Assembly (NCBI GenBank): GCA_965232105.1
Contig: OZ246956.1
Coordinates: 2,232,001-2,296,000 of the forward strand
DNA: 64,000 nucleotides
Direction: 5' to 3'
DNA from: Multivorans sp965232105
GTDB taxonomy: Bacteria > Acidobacteriota > Thermoanaerobaculia > Multivoradales > Multivoraceae
Positions 34,362 to 43,027 of this stretch are shown here, piece after piece (position 1 is the first letter of the stretch; every line of letters begins with the position of its first letter). Under the pieces are notes generated by a model. That model was not told where the DNA came from, did no database searches, and worked only from the letters and a program-made list of their open reading frames with translations. The translations under genes and the position numbers were made by a program.

Positions 34362-35417
34362 ATGCCCATCAAGTATCTCGGTTCCAAGCGGCTGTTCCTG
34401 CCGCTGATCGTTGAGGTCGTGGAGCAACTCCGCCCGGCCTGCACGGTGCTCGACCTGTTCTCGGGCACGTCGAGGGTGGGCGACGCGCTGAAGCGGCGGC
34501 AGTACCGCGTGCTGGCGAACGACTACCTGGCCTGCGGCGAGGCGATCGCCCGCTGCTACGTGGAGGCCGACGGCACGGCAGAGCAGCTCCGGCAGGCCAG
34601 GCTGCTGATCGACGAGTTCAACCGGTTGCCGCCTTCACCCGGGTACTTCACGGAAGTGTTCTGCGAGAAGAGTCGCTACCTGCAGCCGAAGAACGGCGCC
34701 CGGATCGACGCGATCCGCGAGGAGATCGACCGCAAGGAACTCGACCCGGAACTCCGGGCGATCATGCTCGTTTCCCTGATGGAGGCCGCCGACCGGGTCG
34801 ACAGCACGACCGGCGTTCAGATGGCGTATCTCAAGCAGTGGGCGCCGCGGGCCTTAGGCGACCTGGAGCTGCGCCTGCCGGAGATCGCGCCTCGCGCCGA
34901 CGCGGGCAAGGGGAGGGCACATCGCCTGGACGCCGCCGAGGCGGTGGAAGTGCTAGAGGCGGACATCGCCTACCTCGATCCGCCGTACAACCAGCACAGC
35001 TATCTCGGCAACTACCACGTTTGGGAGAGCCTGGTGCTCTGGGACAAGCCCGAGCACTACGGCGTCGCCTGCAAGCGGGTCGACTGCCGGAAGCGGAAGA
35101 GCGACTTCAACAGCAAGAGGAAGTTCCGGGCCGCATGGGAACGGATCGTGGAGCGGGTGCGGGCGCCGCACATCATCGTCTCCTTTAGCGACGAGGGCTT
35201 CATCGGCCGCGAGGAGATGGAAGCGCTCCTGGCCCGTCGTGGTGAGGTGTGCGTAATCGAGAGCGACTACCGGCGCTACGTCGGCGCCCGGATCGGCGTG
35301 TTCAACCCGAGCGGCGAGAAGGTCGGGCGCGTGAGCCACCTGCGCAACAAGGAGTACCTGTACGTCGTGTCGCCGGAGGCACTGCCTGAGTTCAAGGTGC
35401 AAGCGTCGGGCGGTTGA
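34362..35417 (+). CDS. D12-class DNA adenine methyltransferase
   Basis: A 351-residue N6-adenine DNA methyltransferase of the Dam/D12 class. The N-terminal motif is IKYLGSKRLFLPLI (a variant of the usual KWAGGK), followed by motif I LDLFSGTSRVGDALK and the catalytic IAYLDPPYN (~residue 207). The rest includes IIVSFSDEGF. No restriction enzyme is adjacent, so it is an orphan by context. It may act in regulation or phage protection. Its stop lies within the -35 of the vapB promoter, so the two units abut. Confidence 0.9.
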   Translation: MPIKYLGSKRLFLPLIVEVVEQLRPACTVLDLFSGTSRVGDALKRRQYRVLANDYLACGEAIARCYVEADGTAEQLRQARLLIDEFNRLPPSPGYFTEVFCEKSRYLQPKNGARIDAIREEIDRKELDPELRAIMLVSLMEAADRVDSTTGVQMAYLKQWAPRALGDLELRLPEIAPRADAGKGRAHRLDAAEAVEVLEADIAYLDPPYNQHSYLGNYHVWESLVLWDKPEHYGVACKRVDCRKRKSDFNSKRKFRAAWERIVERVRAPHIIVSFSDEGFIGREEMEALLARRGEVCVIESDYRRYVGARIGVFNPSGEKVGRVSHLRNKEYLYVVSPEALPEFKVQASGG

Positions 35418-35442
35418 CATACCGACATACGGCGCGTAGCGT
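35414..35442 (+). promoter_or_regulatory. Promoter of the vapBC pair
   Basis: TTGACA (35414-35419), a 17-base spacer and TAGCGT (35437-35442) precede the vapB ATG at 35450. With only 7 bases between the -10 and the ATG, the transcript would be leaderless or nearly so; no Shine-Dalgarno is visible. Confidence 0.6.
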
Positions 35443-35449
35443 CGCCTGC

Positions 35450-35716
35450 ATGCGCACGACTGTACGGCTCGACGACGAACTTCTCGCGGAAGCGAAGCGC
35501 TATGCGGCCCGCACGGGACGGACGCTCACGTCCCTGATCGACGAGGGGCTCCGAGAGGTGCTTGCGCGAGGTGAGCGGCGGGCGCCGGCGAAGCGTGTCG
35601 AGCTGCTGACCGGCGGGGAGGGCGGCCTGCAACCCGGTGTGAGAAGCGACCGGCTGACCGACCAGCTCGACCTGATGGACTGCAAGCACTTCGTGGATCT
35701 AGTTGATCGTTCCTGA
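35450..35716 (+). CDS. vapB: VapB-type antitoxin
   Basis: An 88-residue protein whose first half, MRTTVRLDDELLAEAKRYAA, is a ribbon-helix-helix DNA-binding motif. It is followed by RTLTSLIDEGLREVLAR and a charged C-terminal tail likely to wrap the toxin. It sits directly before a PIN-domain toxin, with a 14-base overlap, which identifies it as the antitoxin. Promoter-proximal position and a leaderless-type promoter fit autoregulation by the antitoxin-toxin complex. Confidence 0.87.
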   Translation: MRTTVRLDDELLAEAKRYAARTGRTLTSLIDEGLREVLARGERRAPAKRVELLTGGEGGLQPGVRSDRLTDQLDLMDCKHFVDLVDRS

Positions 35717-36194
35717 CGTCAACGTGCTCGTCTACGCGCACCGCGAGGACATGAACGAGCATGAACCGTACCGTGAGTGGCTCGATTGGCTGGTGAACTC
35801 GGGTGCGGCCTATGGCATGTCGGAGATGGTGCTGAGTTCCTTCGTGAGGATCGTGTCCAGCCGCCGGATCTTCCGGGAGCCCACCGGAACCCGGAAAGCG
35901 CTGGCCACCGCCACCAGGCTGCTTGCGCCGCCTCAGTGCGTGCCGGTACGGCCAGGTCCGAGGCACTGGGAGATCTTCGACGGTCTTTGCAGGCGGCATG
36001 CAGTCACCGCCAAGCTCGTGCCCGACGCCTACCTCGCGGCAATCGTCATGGAAGCCGGGTGTGACTTGGCGACGGCCGACCGGGACTTCGCGCTCTTCGA
36101 AGGTCTGCGCTGGCACCATCCACTGGCAGGGAGGATGGGCGGCGGCGACATCGTGATGGAACCGAGGCGTCGCCCCTGGCTTACGTCCGACTGA
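35703..36194 (+). CDS. vapC: VapC-type PIN-domain toxin
   Basis: A 163-residue PIN-domain ribonuclease. The expected acidic residues are present: Asp5 in IVPDVNVLVYAHR, Glu in MSEMVLSSFVRI, Asp in LVPDAYLAAI and Asp in LATADRDFALF. The start is a TTG at 35703, read from within vapB; this weak start would keep toxin levels below antitoxin. The subfamily is the FitB/VapC type with a YAHR motif. Intact catalytic residues suggest an active toxin held by the adjacent antitoxin. Confidence 0.87.
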   Translation: MIVPDVNVLVYAHREDMNEHEPYREWLDWLVNSGAAYGMSEMVLSSFVRIVSSRRIFREPTGTRKALATATRLLAPPQCVPVRPGPRHWEIFDGLCRRHAVTAKLVPDAYLAAIVMEAGCDLATADRDFALFEGLRWHHPLAGRMGGGDIVMEPRRRPWLTSD

Positions 36195-36273
36195 CACCGT
36201 CCAGCGTTGCTCGCACCGGGTGCATCGGCGGTCTCGCCGGCATCTGGCGCTGAACGGCAGTTTAGGGATCAGA

Positions 36274-36927
36274 TCAGTAGCGCAAGGGACCCGATCGCCC
36301 GCCGTCGTCGAACCCGACCTGGAACCCCGGCCGGGCTTCCAGCCGTTCCATGTAGGCGACGACGTTCGGGTACCTCTCGTCAAGCACCTCCATCCGCTGC
36401 GCCAGCGCCAGGGAGTAGCCCATCATGATGTCGGCGGCGGTCAACTCGCTGCCCAGCAGGAAGTCGCGGCCTTCGAGCGCCGCTTCCACGGCGTCGAGGC
36501 AGATCTCGACGCGCTTCTGCCCGTCTTCGACGACCGCGGGAATGCGCTCGGCCTCCGGTTTCAGCAGACGGTGGTGGACCATGTCGCCGAGCGGACGGGC
36601 GAGGCTCGCCTCGGCGAACCAGGACCATTGCAGGAACAGGGCGCTCTCCGGAGTGCCGGCCGCCGGCTGCAGGCGGCCCTCGCCGTATCGCTCCAGAATG
36701 TAGTGGACCATCGCGCCGGACTCGATCATCGTGAAGGGGTTGCCGGCCGCGTCGAGGTCCGTCAACGCCGGCACCTTGCGGATCGGATTGAGCCGCCGCC
36801 ACTCGGCCGACTTGAGGTACTCCGGGCTGAAGTCGACGGGGACGACTTCGTAGGGAAGGTCCAGCTCCTCGCAGAGCCAGATGACGCGGGCCGAACGGGT
36901 CCGCGGGACGTGGTAGATCGTGATCAT
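36274..36927 (-). CDS. Glutathione S-transferase
   Basis: A 217-residue cytosolic GST of normal length. The N-terminal thioredoxin fold reads MITIYHVPRTRSARVIWLCE, with the glutathione-site segment VPALTDLDAAGNPFTMIESGAM. The alpha-helical C-terminal domain includes LGSELTAADIMMGYSLALA, the N-capping motif of GSTs. It is likely to conjugate or isomerise small electrophiles. It lies 43 bases downstream of the dienelactone hydrolase gene on the same strand. The ATG at 36927 is the only one aligned with the fold. Confidence 0.9.
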   Translation of the reverse strand: MITIYHVPRTRSARVIWLCEELDLPYEVVPVDFSPEYLKSAEWRRLNPIRKVPALTDLDAAGNPFTMIESGAMVHYILERYGEGRLQPAAGTPESALFLQWSWFAEASLARPLGDMVHHRLLKPEAERIPAVVEDGQKRVEICLDAVEAALEGRDFLLGSELTAADIMMGYSLALAQRMEVLDERYPNVVAYMERLEARPGFQVGFDDGGRSGPLRY

Positions 36928-36970
36928 CGTGCTGGGTGTCGCGCTGCCGGGCGAGCCGTGTGTTGCGCGG

Positions 36971-37837
36971 CTACGCCAGGGCGCGCTCGAACAGGGCGAG
37001 CAGACGACTCCATGCCCGTTCCGCCTGGGCCTCGTGGTAGACGGGCGTGTCGGGCGGGCACCAGCCGTGCATCGCGCCCTCGTAGACCTCGATCTCGGCC
37101 GGCAGGCCCGCCGCCTCGAAGGTCTCACGCAGCACGTCCTTGGCCTCGGGCTGGCGCTGGTCGTCGTTCTCCGCGATGGCGAACAGGTAGTGCGCCGTCA
37201 TCTTCTCCACGAGAAGGTGCGGGCTGTCGGGACCGTCGGTGACCAGGCCGCCGCCGTGGAAGGAGGCGCCGGCGCCGATCCTGTCGGGAATGGCTGCCGC
37301 CGTACGCATCGTAATCGGACCGCCCATGCAGTAGCCCATCGTTCCCATCTTCCGGCCCTTGTCGACCGACGGCTGGCTGTCCAGGAAGCTCACGAACGCC
37401 TTCGCATCCGTCACGTTGGTGTCCGCGTTGAGCGACCGCATCAGCGGCATCAGCGTCGCGCGGGCGGCGCCGAAGTCCGTCCCTTCAACGATCGGCGCCT
37501 TCTGCGTCCGGTAGTACTGGTTGACCACCAGGACGGAGTGGCCCGATTCGGCGAGGCGCGTGGCCATCTGCCGCATCGCCGGCCGCAGGCCGAAGGCGTC
37601 CGGCCAGATCAGGACACCCGGATGGGCGCCGCTCGCCGGGTGGACGAAGTAGCTGTCGCATACGCCGTCGGGGGTCTCAACCTCGATCTCGGACTCGGTG
37701 ACACTCTGGGCGTTCGCCGGCCGGGGCAGCAGCATCGTCAGCCCGGCTCCAGCCGAAACCGCCCCGAATTCCCGGCGGGTCAGCCGTTTCCCGTGCAGGT
37801 AACTGGCGTTGTCGGCGTCTGTTCTTTCGTCACACAT
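36971..37837 (-). CDS. Dienelactone hydrolase family protein, Tat-exported
   Basis: A 288-residue alpha/beta hydrolase of the dienelactone hydrolase family. A twin-arginine signal (TRREFGAVSAGAGLTMLLP) indicates export after folding. The nucleophile is Cys in MGYCMGGP; the catalytic His lies in YEGAMHGWCPP and an Asp precedes it around FAIAENDDQ. The substrate may be a dienelactone or another cyclic ester or acyl compound. It precedes the GST and follows the gluconate-dehydrogenase-type pair on the same strand, a plausible catabolic set. Confidence 0.88.
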   Translation of the reverse strand: MCDERTDADNASYLHGKRLTRREFGAVSAGAGLTMLLPRPANAQSVTESEIEVETPDGVCDSYFVHPASGAHPGVLIWPDAFGLRPAMRQMATRLAESGHSVLVVNQYYRTQKAPIVEGTDFGAARATLMPLMRSLNADTNVTDAKAFVSFLDSQPSVDKGRKMGTMGYCMGGPITMRTAAAIPDRIGAGASFHGGGLVTDGPDSPHLLVEKMTAHYLFAIAENDDQRQPEAKDVLRETFEAAGLPAEIEVYEGAMHGWCPPDTPVYHEAQAERAWSRLLALFERALA

Positions 37838-37892
37838 GGCAGGGCTCCTTGCTTACTGGAACTTCGGTAGCGGGCTCGGACTTCTGGAACTT

Positions 37893-38480
37893 CTAGACGT
37901 GGCTTTCGCCGGGCTCGTGCTGGCAGCCGCGGAAGCGCTCGACCCGCACGCGGTCCGGAAGCCCGAGGGCTTCGGTGCGGCCGGTCTTCGAGGTGTAGAA
38001 CGCGAACAGGGTGCGCCGCTTCAGGTCGCTGAAGAAGGCGGCGCCGGCCACGAGTTCCGGCTCGTGGTCTTCGTGCTCGTCGCTGATCTCGCGTAGCAGG
38101 TCGAGCTGCTGCTCGTTGCTGAGGGACAGGAAGGGTGAGCCGTGCAGGCTCGTGGCCCGGCGGTCGATCCAGTCCAGGCCGCCGAGCGCGGCAAGCTGGT
38201 CGTCGCCGTCGGCGAGCGAGAGTTCGAGGTCGATGAACTCGTGGACGCCGGCGTCGAGAGCCCCGGGAGTGTCCGTGCGGGGCAGGATGTGGTCGCAGAG
38301 CGTGGCGATCAGCTCGCCCTGGGCCGGCGTCAGCAACCGCGGCGTCCAGCCAGATCCCTCGGCCTGGTACGCGGCCAACGCCGGGATGGCGGCCCGAATC
38401 GGCTCCGCCTGCAGCGTGGCGTAGCCGAACGCACCGGCGCCGGCCGCCAGGACCTTCCGTCTCGTCGTCTGCTTGCTCAT
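37893..38480 (-). CDS. Gluconate 2-dehydrogenase subunit 3 family protein
   Basis: A 195-residue small subunit that normally pairs with a GMC-type flavoprotein. The Tat signal is TTRRKVLAAGAGAFGYATLQ. The fold region includes LTPAQGELIATLCDHILPRT and DAGVHEFIDLELS, with FYTSKTGRTEALG toward the end. Its ATG overlaps the stop of the adjacent GMC gene by 4 bases, so the two are co-translated. This subunit usually carries the export signal for the flavoprotein partner, which has no signal peptide of its own, as here. Confidence 0.9.
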   Translation of the reverse strand: MSKQTTRRKVLAAGAGAFGYATLQAEPIRAAIPALAAYQAEGSGWTPRLLTPAQGELIATLCDHILPRTDTPGALDAGVHEFIDLELSLADGDDQLAALGGLDWIDRRATSLHGSPFLSLSNEQQLDLLREISDEHEDHEPELVAGAAFFSDLKRRTLFAFYTSKTGRTEALGLPDRVRVERFRGCQHEPGESHV

Positions 38481-40171
38481 GCGAGTTCTCCCCGCTTGTG
38501 CTGGTCGACCAGGTACTCGGTGGAACGCAACGCCAGCGACATCATGGTGAGGGTCGGGTTGACGCAGCCGACGCTCACGTAGCAGGACCCGTCCATCACG
38601 AACAGGTTCTTGACCGTGTGGGACTGCTGGTACTGGTTGAGATACGAGGTCTTCGGGTCGTCGCCCATGCGCGCGGTGCCGACCTCATGGATGCCCGAGC
38701 CAATCGGCGCCGGCTCCGTGTTCTGGGTGATGTCGGTGCAGCCGAGGGCTTCGAGCATCGCCCGGCCTTCCTCGATGATGTCCTGGACCATCGCGTACTC
38801 GTTGCTGCCCAGGGTGGTGTTCATCTGCAGCACCGGCACGCCCCACTTGTCCTTCGTCTCCGGGTCGAGGGTGACGCGGTTCTCGGGCCTCGGCAGGATT
38901 TCGCCGAAGCCGCCGAGACCGATCGTCGAAACGGTGCTCGATTCGACCGTCCGCTTGAAGTCGGCGCCGAAGCCGGGGAGGGAGTTGCCGTGCTGCCAGG
39001 TGGTGATGTTCTCGCCGCCCTGGTAGCCGTAGCCGCGGATGTAGTTCGGGTTCTTCGTCGCCGGGTCCTTCAGGTTCTGGAAGCGGGGGACGTAGATTCC
39101 GTTCGGCCGGTTCGCGCGCTCCGGTTGAGCGCCGGCCCTCGCTTCCAGGACGCCGCGCACCCCGGTCGCGTAGATGTGGTCCATCACGTAACGGCCCAGG
39201 CAGTCGCTTTCGTTGGCGAGGCCGCCTTCGGCGGAGTTGAGCAGGATGCGCGTGGAGGCCAGGGTCGAGGCGCAGAGGACGACGACATCGGCTTTCGCTT
39301 CCCTGGTCAGCTCCGTCGTCTTGTCGACGTAGGTGACGCCCGAGGCGAGGTCGCCGGCCAACATGTCGACCTTGATCACGGCGGCGTCGGGCACCAGGGT
39401 GAACCGGCCCGTCGCCTCGCAGTCGACGAGGGTCGTCTGCGGCGAGTTGAAGTAGGAGTTCGTCCGGCAGCCGTAGTGACAGGGCCCACAGTAGTGGCAC
39501 ATGTCTCGGCCGTTGTGGCGTTGGGTGAGGACGGCGTTGCGGCCGATCGTCATCGGCCGGTTGAACTTCTCGGTCAGCGTCTCCTTCAGCATCGCCTCGC
39601 CGCAGGTGAAGGCCATCGGCGGCAGGAACTCGCCGTCCGGCAGGATCTCCAGGCCTTCCTTGCGGCCGTTGACGCCGATGTAGCGCTCGACCCGGTCGTA
39701 GTAAGGCGCGATGTCCACGTAGCCGACCGGCCAGTCCATGCCGTAGCCGTCCATGCTCGCGGCCTTGAAGTCGTAGTCGCTCATCCGGTACGACTGTCGC
39801 GCCCACATGATCGAGCGGCCGCCGACGACGTTGCCCTGGATCCAGTTGAAGTGGGTGCCGGGGGCCTCGGTGTAAGGGTTGTCCACGTCGTCGATGAAGA
39901 AGTCCGCGTTGACCTCGGTGCAGGCGTAGCAGTACGACTGCCGGTGCCGGCGCTGCAGCAGCTCGTTGCGCGGGTCGGGGCGGCCGCGCAGTTCCATGTC
40001 GTGCGGCAGGGTGTGCTCGCGGAAGTCGTTCTCGGGGTCGAAGGCGCGGCCCGCTTCGAGCATCAGCACGTCCATGCCGGCCTCGGTCATCACCTTGGCC
40101 GTCCAGCCGCCGGTGGCGCCCGAGCCGACGACGATCGCGTCGTAGGTCTTCGTGTCGGAGGTCTGCTTCAT
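38477..40171 (-). CDS. GMC family oxidoreductase (FAD)
   Basis: A 564-residue flavoprotein of the glucose-methanol-choline family, in the subgroup paired with gluconate dehydrogenase subunit 3. The N-terminal FAD-binding motif is YDAIVVGSGATGGWTAK with LMLEAG. A cysteine-bearing CHYCGPCHYGCR segment (~219-230) is typical of this subgroup. The C-terminal domain has GSGIHEVGTARMG and CVNPTLTMMSLALR, the dinucleotide and active-site region. It oxidises an alcohol or sugar whose identity cannot be read. It is encoded directly upstream of subunit 3 and after a cupin-like lipoprotein. Confidence 0.92.
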   Translation of the reverse strand: MKQTSDTKTYDAIVVGSGATGGWTAKVMTEAGMDVLMLEAGRAFDPENDFREHTLPHDMELRGRPDPRNELLQRRHRQSYCYACTEVNADFFIDDVDNPYTEAPGTHFNWIQGNVVGGRSIMWARQSYRMSDYDFKAASMDGYGMDWPVGYVDIAPYYDRVERYIGVNGRKEGLEILPDGEFLPPMAFTCGEAMLKETLTEKFNRPMTIGRNAVLTQRHNGRDMCHYCGPCHYGCRTNSYFNSPQTTLVDCEATGRFTLVPDAAVIKVDMLAGDLASGVTYVDKTTELTREAKADVVVLCASTLASTRILLNSAEGGLANESDCLGRYVMDHIYATGVRGVLEARAGAQPERANRPNGIYVPRFQNLKDPATKNPNYIRGYGYQGGENITTWQHGNSLPGFGADFKRTVESSTVSTIGLGGFGEILPRPENRVTLDPETKDKWGVPVLQMNTTLGSNEYAMVQDIIEEGRAMLEALGCTDITQNTEPAPIGSGIHEVGTARMGDDPKTSYLNQYQQSHTVKNLFVMDGSCYVSVGCVNPTLTMMSLALRSTEYLVDQHKRGELA

Positions 40172-40190
40172 GCGGGGCCCTCGGAAGGAT

Positions 40191-41210
40191 CTAGCGGACG
40201 ATCGGCTCTGTCGACGCTTCGACGTTGTAGGGGAGAGCGTCCTCGCCCTCGAGGCCGAGCCGTTCGTTGATCGCCAGCAGGTGGTGGTCGACGCCGATCT
40301 CGGCGCCGGGACGGAAGCCGGGCACCGTGATCACCTGCGCCAGCACCCCGCCCAGACCGCGGTGGATCACGCCGCGCGGCAGGTAGATCAGGTCGCCGGC
40401 ACGGACGTCGTGGACGTCGAAGAGCTGTCCCGCGAGTTCGGGAGTCATCGTCTCCGGCGACTCGATCGCCGCGGCGTGGTAGCTGGTGAGTAACTTGTCC
40501 TGGTCGTTGCTCATCTGGACCAGGTAGAACTCGTCGAAGCCCGTGTCCACGGGGTGGTAGTGGGTGAAGGAGTCGGTGATCCGCACCCGGTGCGCGTTCA
40601 GGCCGTGGAAGGTGTAGGGCCCGTTGTCCTTGAGCCAGGTGAGCAGGATGCGCCGGTACGCGCCGGTCTCCGTGGCGCAGCCGCCCGGGACGTCCGTGAT
40701 GTCCGGGTCCCAGTCGGGACGGATTGCCGCCGGTACGCCGTCGCCCGGCGTATCCGGGACATCGAAGACGAGCGCGGCGATCGCGGGCTCGGCGGTCAGC
40801 CGCTCACCGGGACGGAGCACCGCGATGTCGCCTATGTGGAGTTCGGTCGGTGTGGCGCCCGAGGCCGTGTGGATCTTCGCGGCGGCGGGCTCCTCCTCGA
40901 CGGGCGCCTGGACGAATACGAGCCGGTTCGAAGCGTCCGCCGCGATCTCCGTCGCCGCGGCCAGAAACTCCATCGCGTAGCCGGGATTGGCCGCCTCGAA
41001 GTGTCCCTTGACGCGGGCGAAGGCGGCCTGGCCGTCCGCGTCGTCGTCAAAGAGGTGCGCGCGGACGACTTCCGCCCGTGGCTGCCCTGTCACGGGTTCC
41101 GCGTCCAAGCCGTCGGTTTCGGCCTCCGCCTCACCGGTGGTGCAGGAAGTGAACGTCACCGAGACCAGCAGCATGGCCGCCAGCGCGGCCAAGCATTTCC
41201 GTGGATTCAC
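40191..41210 (-). CDS. Cupin-like lipoprotein of unknown function
   Basis: A 339-residue lipoprotein with a signal peptide ending in VTFTSC (Cys at ~23). Two beta-rich regions look cupin-like: LHIGDIAVLRPGERL (~122-136), and THYHPVDTGFDEFYLVQMS with DVRAGDLIYLPRGVIHRG later. The His-rich pair HYHP / VIHRG could bind a metal. I do not recognise a named family. It sits 19 bases upstream of the GMC gene, so it probably belongs to the same operon as a periplasmic accessory or enzyme. Divergent from the PmoA-like gene. Confidence 0.7.
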   Translation of the reverse strand: MNPRKCLAALAAMLLVSVTFTSCTTGEAEAETDGLDAEPVTGQPRAEVVRAHLFDDDADGQAAFARVKGHFEAANPGYAMEFLAAATEIAADASNRLVFVQAPVEEEPAAAKIHTASGATPTELHIGDIAVLRPGERLTAEPAIAALVFDVPDTPGDGVPAAIRPDWDPDITDVPGGCATETGAYRRILLTWLKDNGPYTFHGLNAHRVRITDSFTHYHPVDTGFDEFYLVQMSNDQDKLLTSYHAAAIESPETMTPELAGQLFDVHDVRAGDLIYLPRGVIHRGLGGVLAQVITVPGFRPGAEIGVDHHLLAINERLGLEGEDALPYNVEASTEPIVR

Positions 41211-41272
41211 GGGCGAGACGGTACCATGCCGGGGTCCTTTGGGAACGCGAATAGAGGCACGAGGGACCGACC

Positions 41273-42289
41273 ATGTTGCACCGCCTGAGTCCGCCAGCCG
41301 CTGCCGTGCTGTTCCTGTGCCTGTTCGTGGTTTCGGCGACCGTGACGGCGGAGGACGGCGATCTAATGATCGAACTCAGCGAGCGCGGCGGCGACCGCAT
41401 CCTGGTCACCGTCGACGGCGAGCCCTTCACCGAGTATCGCCCCGGCGGCGAGGCCGATGGCGGCGGCCACCTGCCGTACCTCTACCCGGTCTACGGCCCC
41501 GGCGGGCAGGCGTTGACCCGCAACTGGCCGATGGCCGAGGCGGAGGGGGAGGAGCGGGACCATCCGCACCACCGGTCGCTGTGGTTCGCACACGGGGCCG
41601 TGGGCCTGGCGGACGGCTCGAAGCGGTATGACATCTGGAACGGCCGCGACGGCTCGGCCATCGTCCATCGGAAGATCCTGACGGTGGAGTCCGGCGAGTC
41701 CGGCGTGCTGCGTACCGCGAACTCCTGGGTCGACCCGGACGGCGACGAGATGCTCGGGGAGGAACGGACGATGACTTTCCTCGCCGGTACGTTCGACACG
41801 GGCCAGGCCTGGCGGGCGATCGACTTCGACGTCAGGCTAAGGGCCGGCGACGCGGCGGTCGTTCTCGGCGACACGAAGGAAGGCACGATGGCCATCCGCG
41901 TTGCGCCCACCCTCCGCCACCAGGGCGAGCGCGCCGCCGGCGCGATGTTGAACAGCGAAGGCGTCGAAGGCGCCGACGTCTGGGGCAAGCGCGCTTCCTG
42001 GGTTCACTACAGCGGCCCGGTCGACGGCAAGCCTGTCGGCATCGCTATCTTCGACCACCCCGGGAACCTTCGCCACCCGACGTGGTGGCACGCCCGCGCC
42101 TACGGCCTGTTCGCCGCGAACCCCTTCGGCGTCCACCACTTCGAGAAGGCGAAGAAGGGCACCGGCGACTGGAGGATTCCGGCCGGTGGAGAGTTGCGGT
42201 TGCGCTATCGCCTGCTGTTCCACGGCGGCGAGGTGTCGGCGGAGCAACTCGACTCAGAGTTGGCAAGCTACGGTCAGCCGGCAGGCTGA
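41273..42289 (+). CDS. PmoA family (DUF6807) exported protein
   Basis: A 338-residue secreted protein with a signal peptide (VLFLCLFVVSATVTA). Family features are PYLYPVYGPGGQALTR, the HPHHRSLWFAHG histidine block (~98-109) and GKRASWVHYSGPVDGKPVGI, with HPTWWHARAYGLFAANPFG near the end. Despite the family name, it is not a methane monooxygenase subunit; members occur beside sugar-catabolic oxidoreductases. The clustered histidines suggest metal or sugar binding. Divergently transcribed from the cupin-like gene across 62 bases. Confidence 0.85.
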   Translation: MLHRLSPPAAAVLFLCLFVVSATVTAEDGDLMIELSERGGDRILVTVDGEPFTEYRPGGEADGGGHLPYLYPVYGPGGQALTRNWPMAEAEGEERDHPHHRSLWFAHGAVGLADGSKRYDIWNGRDGSAIVHRKILTVESGESGVLRTANSWVDPDGDEMLGEERTMTFLAGTFDTGQAWRAIDFDVRLRAGDAAVVLGDTKEGTMAIRVAPTLRHQGERAAGAMLNSEGVEGADVWGKRASWVHYSGPVDGKPVGIAIFDHPGNLRHPTWWHARAYGLFAANPFGVHHFEKAKKGTGDWRIPAGGELRLRYRLLFHGGEVSAEQLDSELASYGQPAG

Positions 42290-42488
42290 GACGGACCAAT
42301 AGTGGAGGCTCGCTGCGGACTCCTCTCCGGGGCCGGGTGGGGTGCCGGAAACGGCGGCGCGATCGCGGGACGTGCCCGTGCTAGCGTCGCCCGCTGTTCG
42401 GGCGTTCGGCCCGGCGTCGCGAGAATGTTCTCCCTGCCGCTTCCTGCGGAAGCGCTTTGAGCGAGAACCACACCTGGAGAGACACGCC

Positions 42489-43019
42489 ATGCGCCCAGCC
42501 CACCTTCTTTCGATCGCGATTCTCGCTCTGGCCATGGCGGCAGGCAGCCCGGCGTTCGCCGCTGACGGCGGAGACGCTTCGGCGGCTGTGGGCGACGCTG
42601 CGGCTGTGAAGCAGGTCTTCGAGACCGGCGTTGCGGCGCTCAACTCGGGCAACCTCGAGGCCTTCCTGGACACCGTGCATGACGACGCGCTGTCCTTCTA
42701 TGCCTGCGGCCCCACCTCGGGCAAGCAGGGCCGGGAAGCCTGCGCGGTGGATTGGCAACTCTTCTTCAACGATACGACGAACGCGCGCTTCGAGACGAAG
42801 AACGAGGAGTACCGGATCATCGGTGACACGGGTATCGCCTACGGCGAGTACCACCTGTCGGTGGACTACAACGGGCAGGGCCGGCAGACCGTGCACGAAG
42901 GCCGCTACACGATGACCTACACGCGAGTGGGCGACGAGTGGCGGATCGCGATGCAGCACAACACGCCGGTGGGCGACTCGCCGCAGCCGGCGCGTGATCT
43001 GGGTCGCGGATCTCGCTGA
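42489..43019 (+). CDS. Exported NTF2-like (DUF4440-type) protein
   Basis: A 176-residue protein with a cleavable signal peptide (LLSIAILALAMAAGSPAFA). The mature domain has an NTF2-like pattern: VFETGVAALNSGNLEAFLDT, ACGPTSGKQGREA and DEWRIAMQHNTPVG. It is unrelated in detail to the lipoprotein pair at 29415-30487. A GGAGAG ribosome-binding site precedes the ATG at 42489. The ~199 bases upstream (42290-42488) hold no gene I can support. It is convergent with the next gene. Confidence 0.83.
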   Translation: MRPAHLLSIAILALAMAAGSPAFAADGGDASAAVGDAAAVKQVFETGVAALNSGNLEAFLDTVHDDALSFYACGPTSGKQGREACAVDWQLFFNDTTNARFETKNEEYRIIGDTGIAYGEYHLSVDYNGQGRQTVHEGRYTMTYTRVGDEWRIAMQHNTPVGDSPQPARDLGRGSR

Positions 43020-43027
43020 GTCGGGCT

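Noticed and set aside
38498..40270. A 590-codon plus-strand open frame over the GMC gene.
   Set aside because: It is antisense to a well-supported flavoprotein with FAD and active-site motifs; its translation shows no family features.
41273..42289. PmoA annotation as a particulate methane monooxygenase subunit.
   Set aside because: The protein is soluble and secreted with DUF6807-type motifs and no transmembrane segments; the shared name does not mean methane oxidation.
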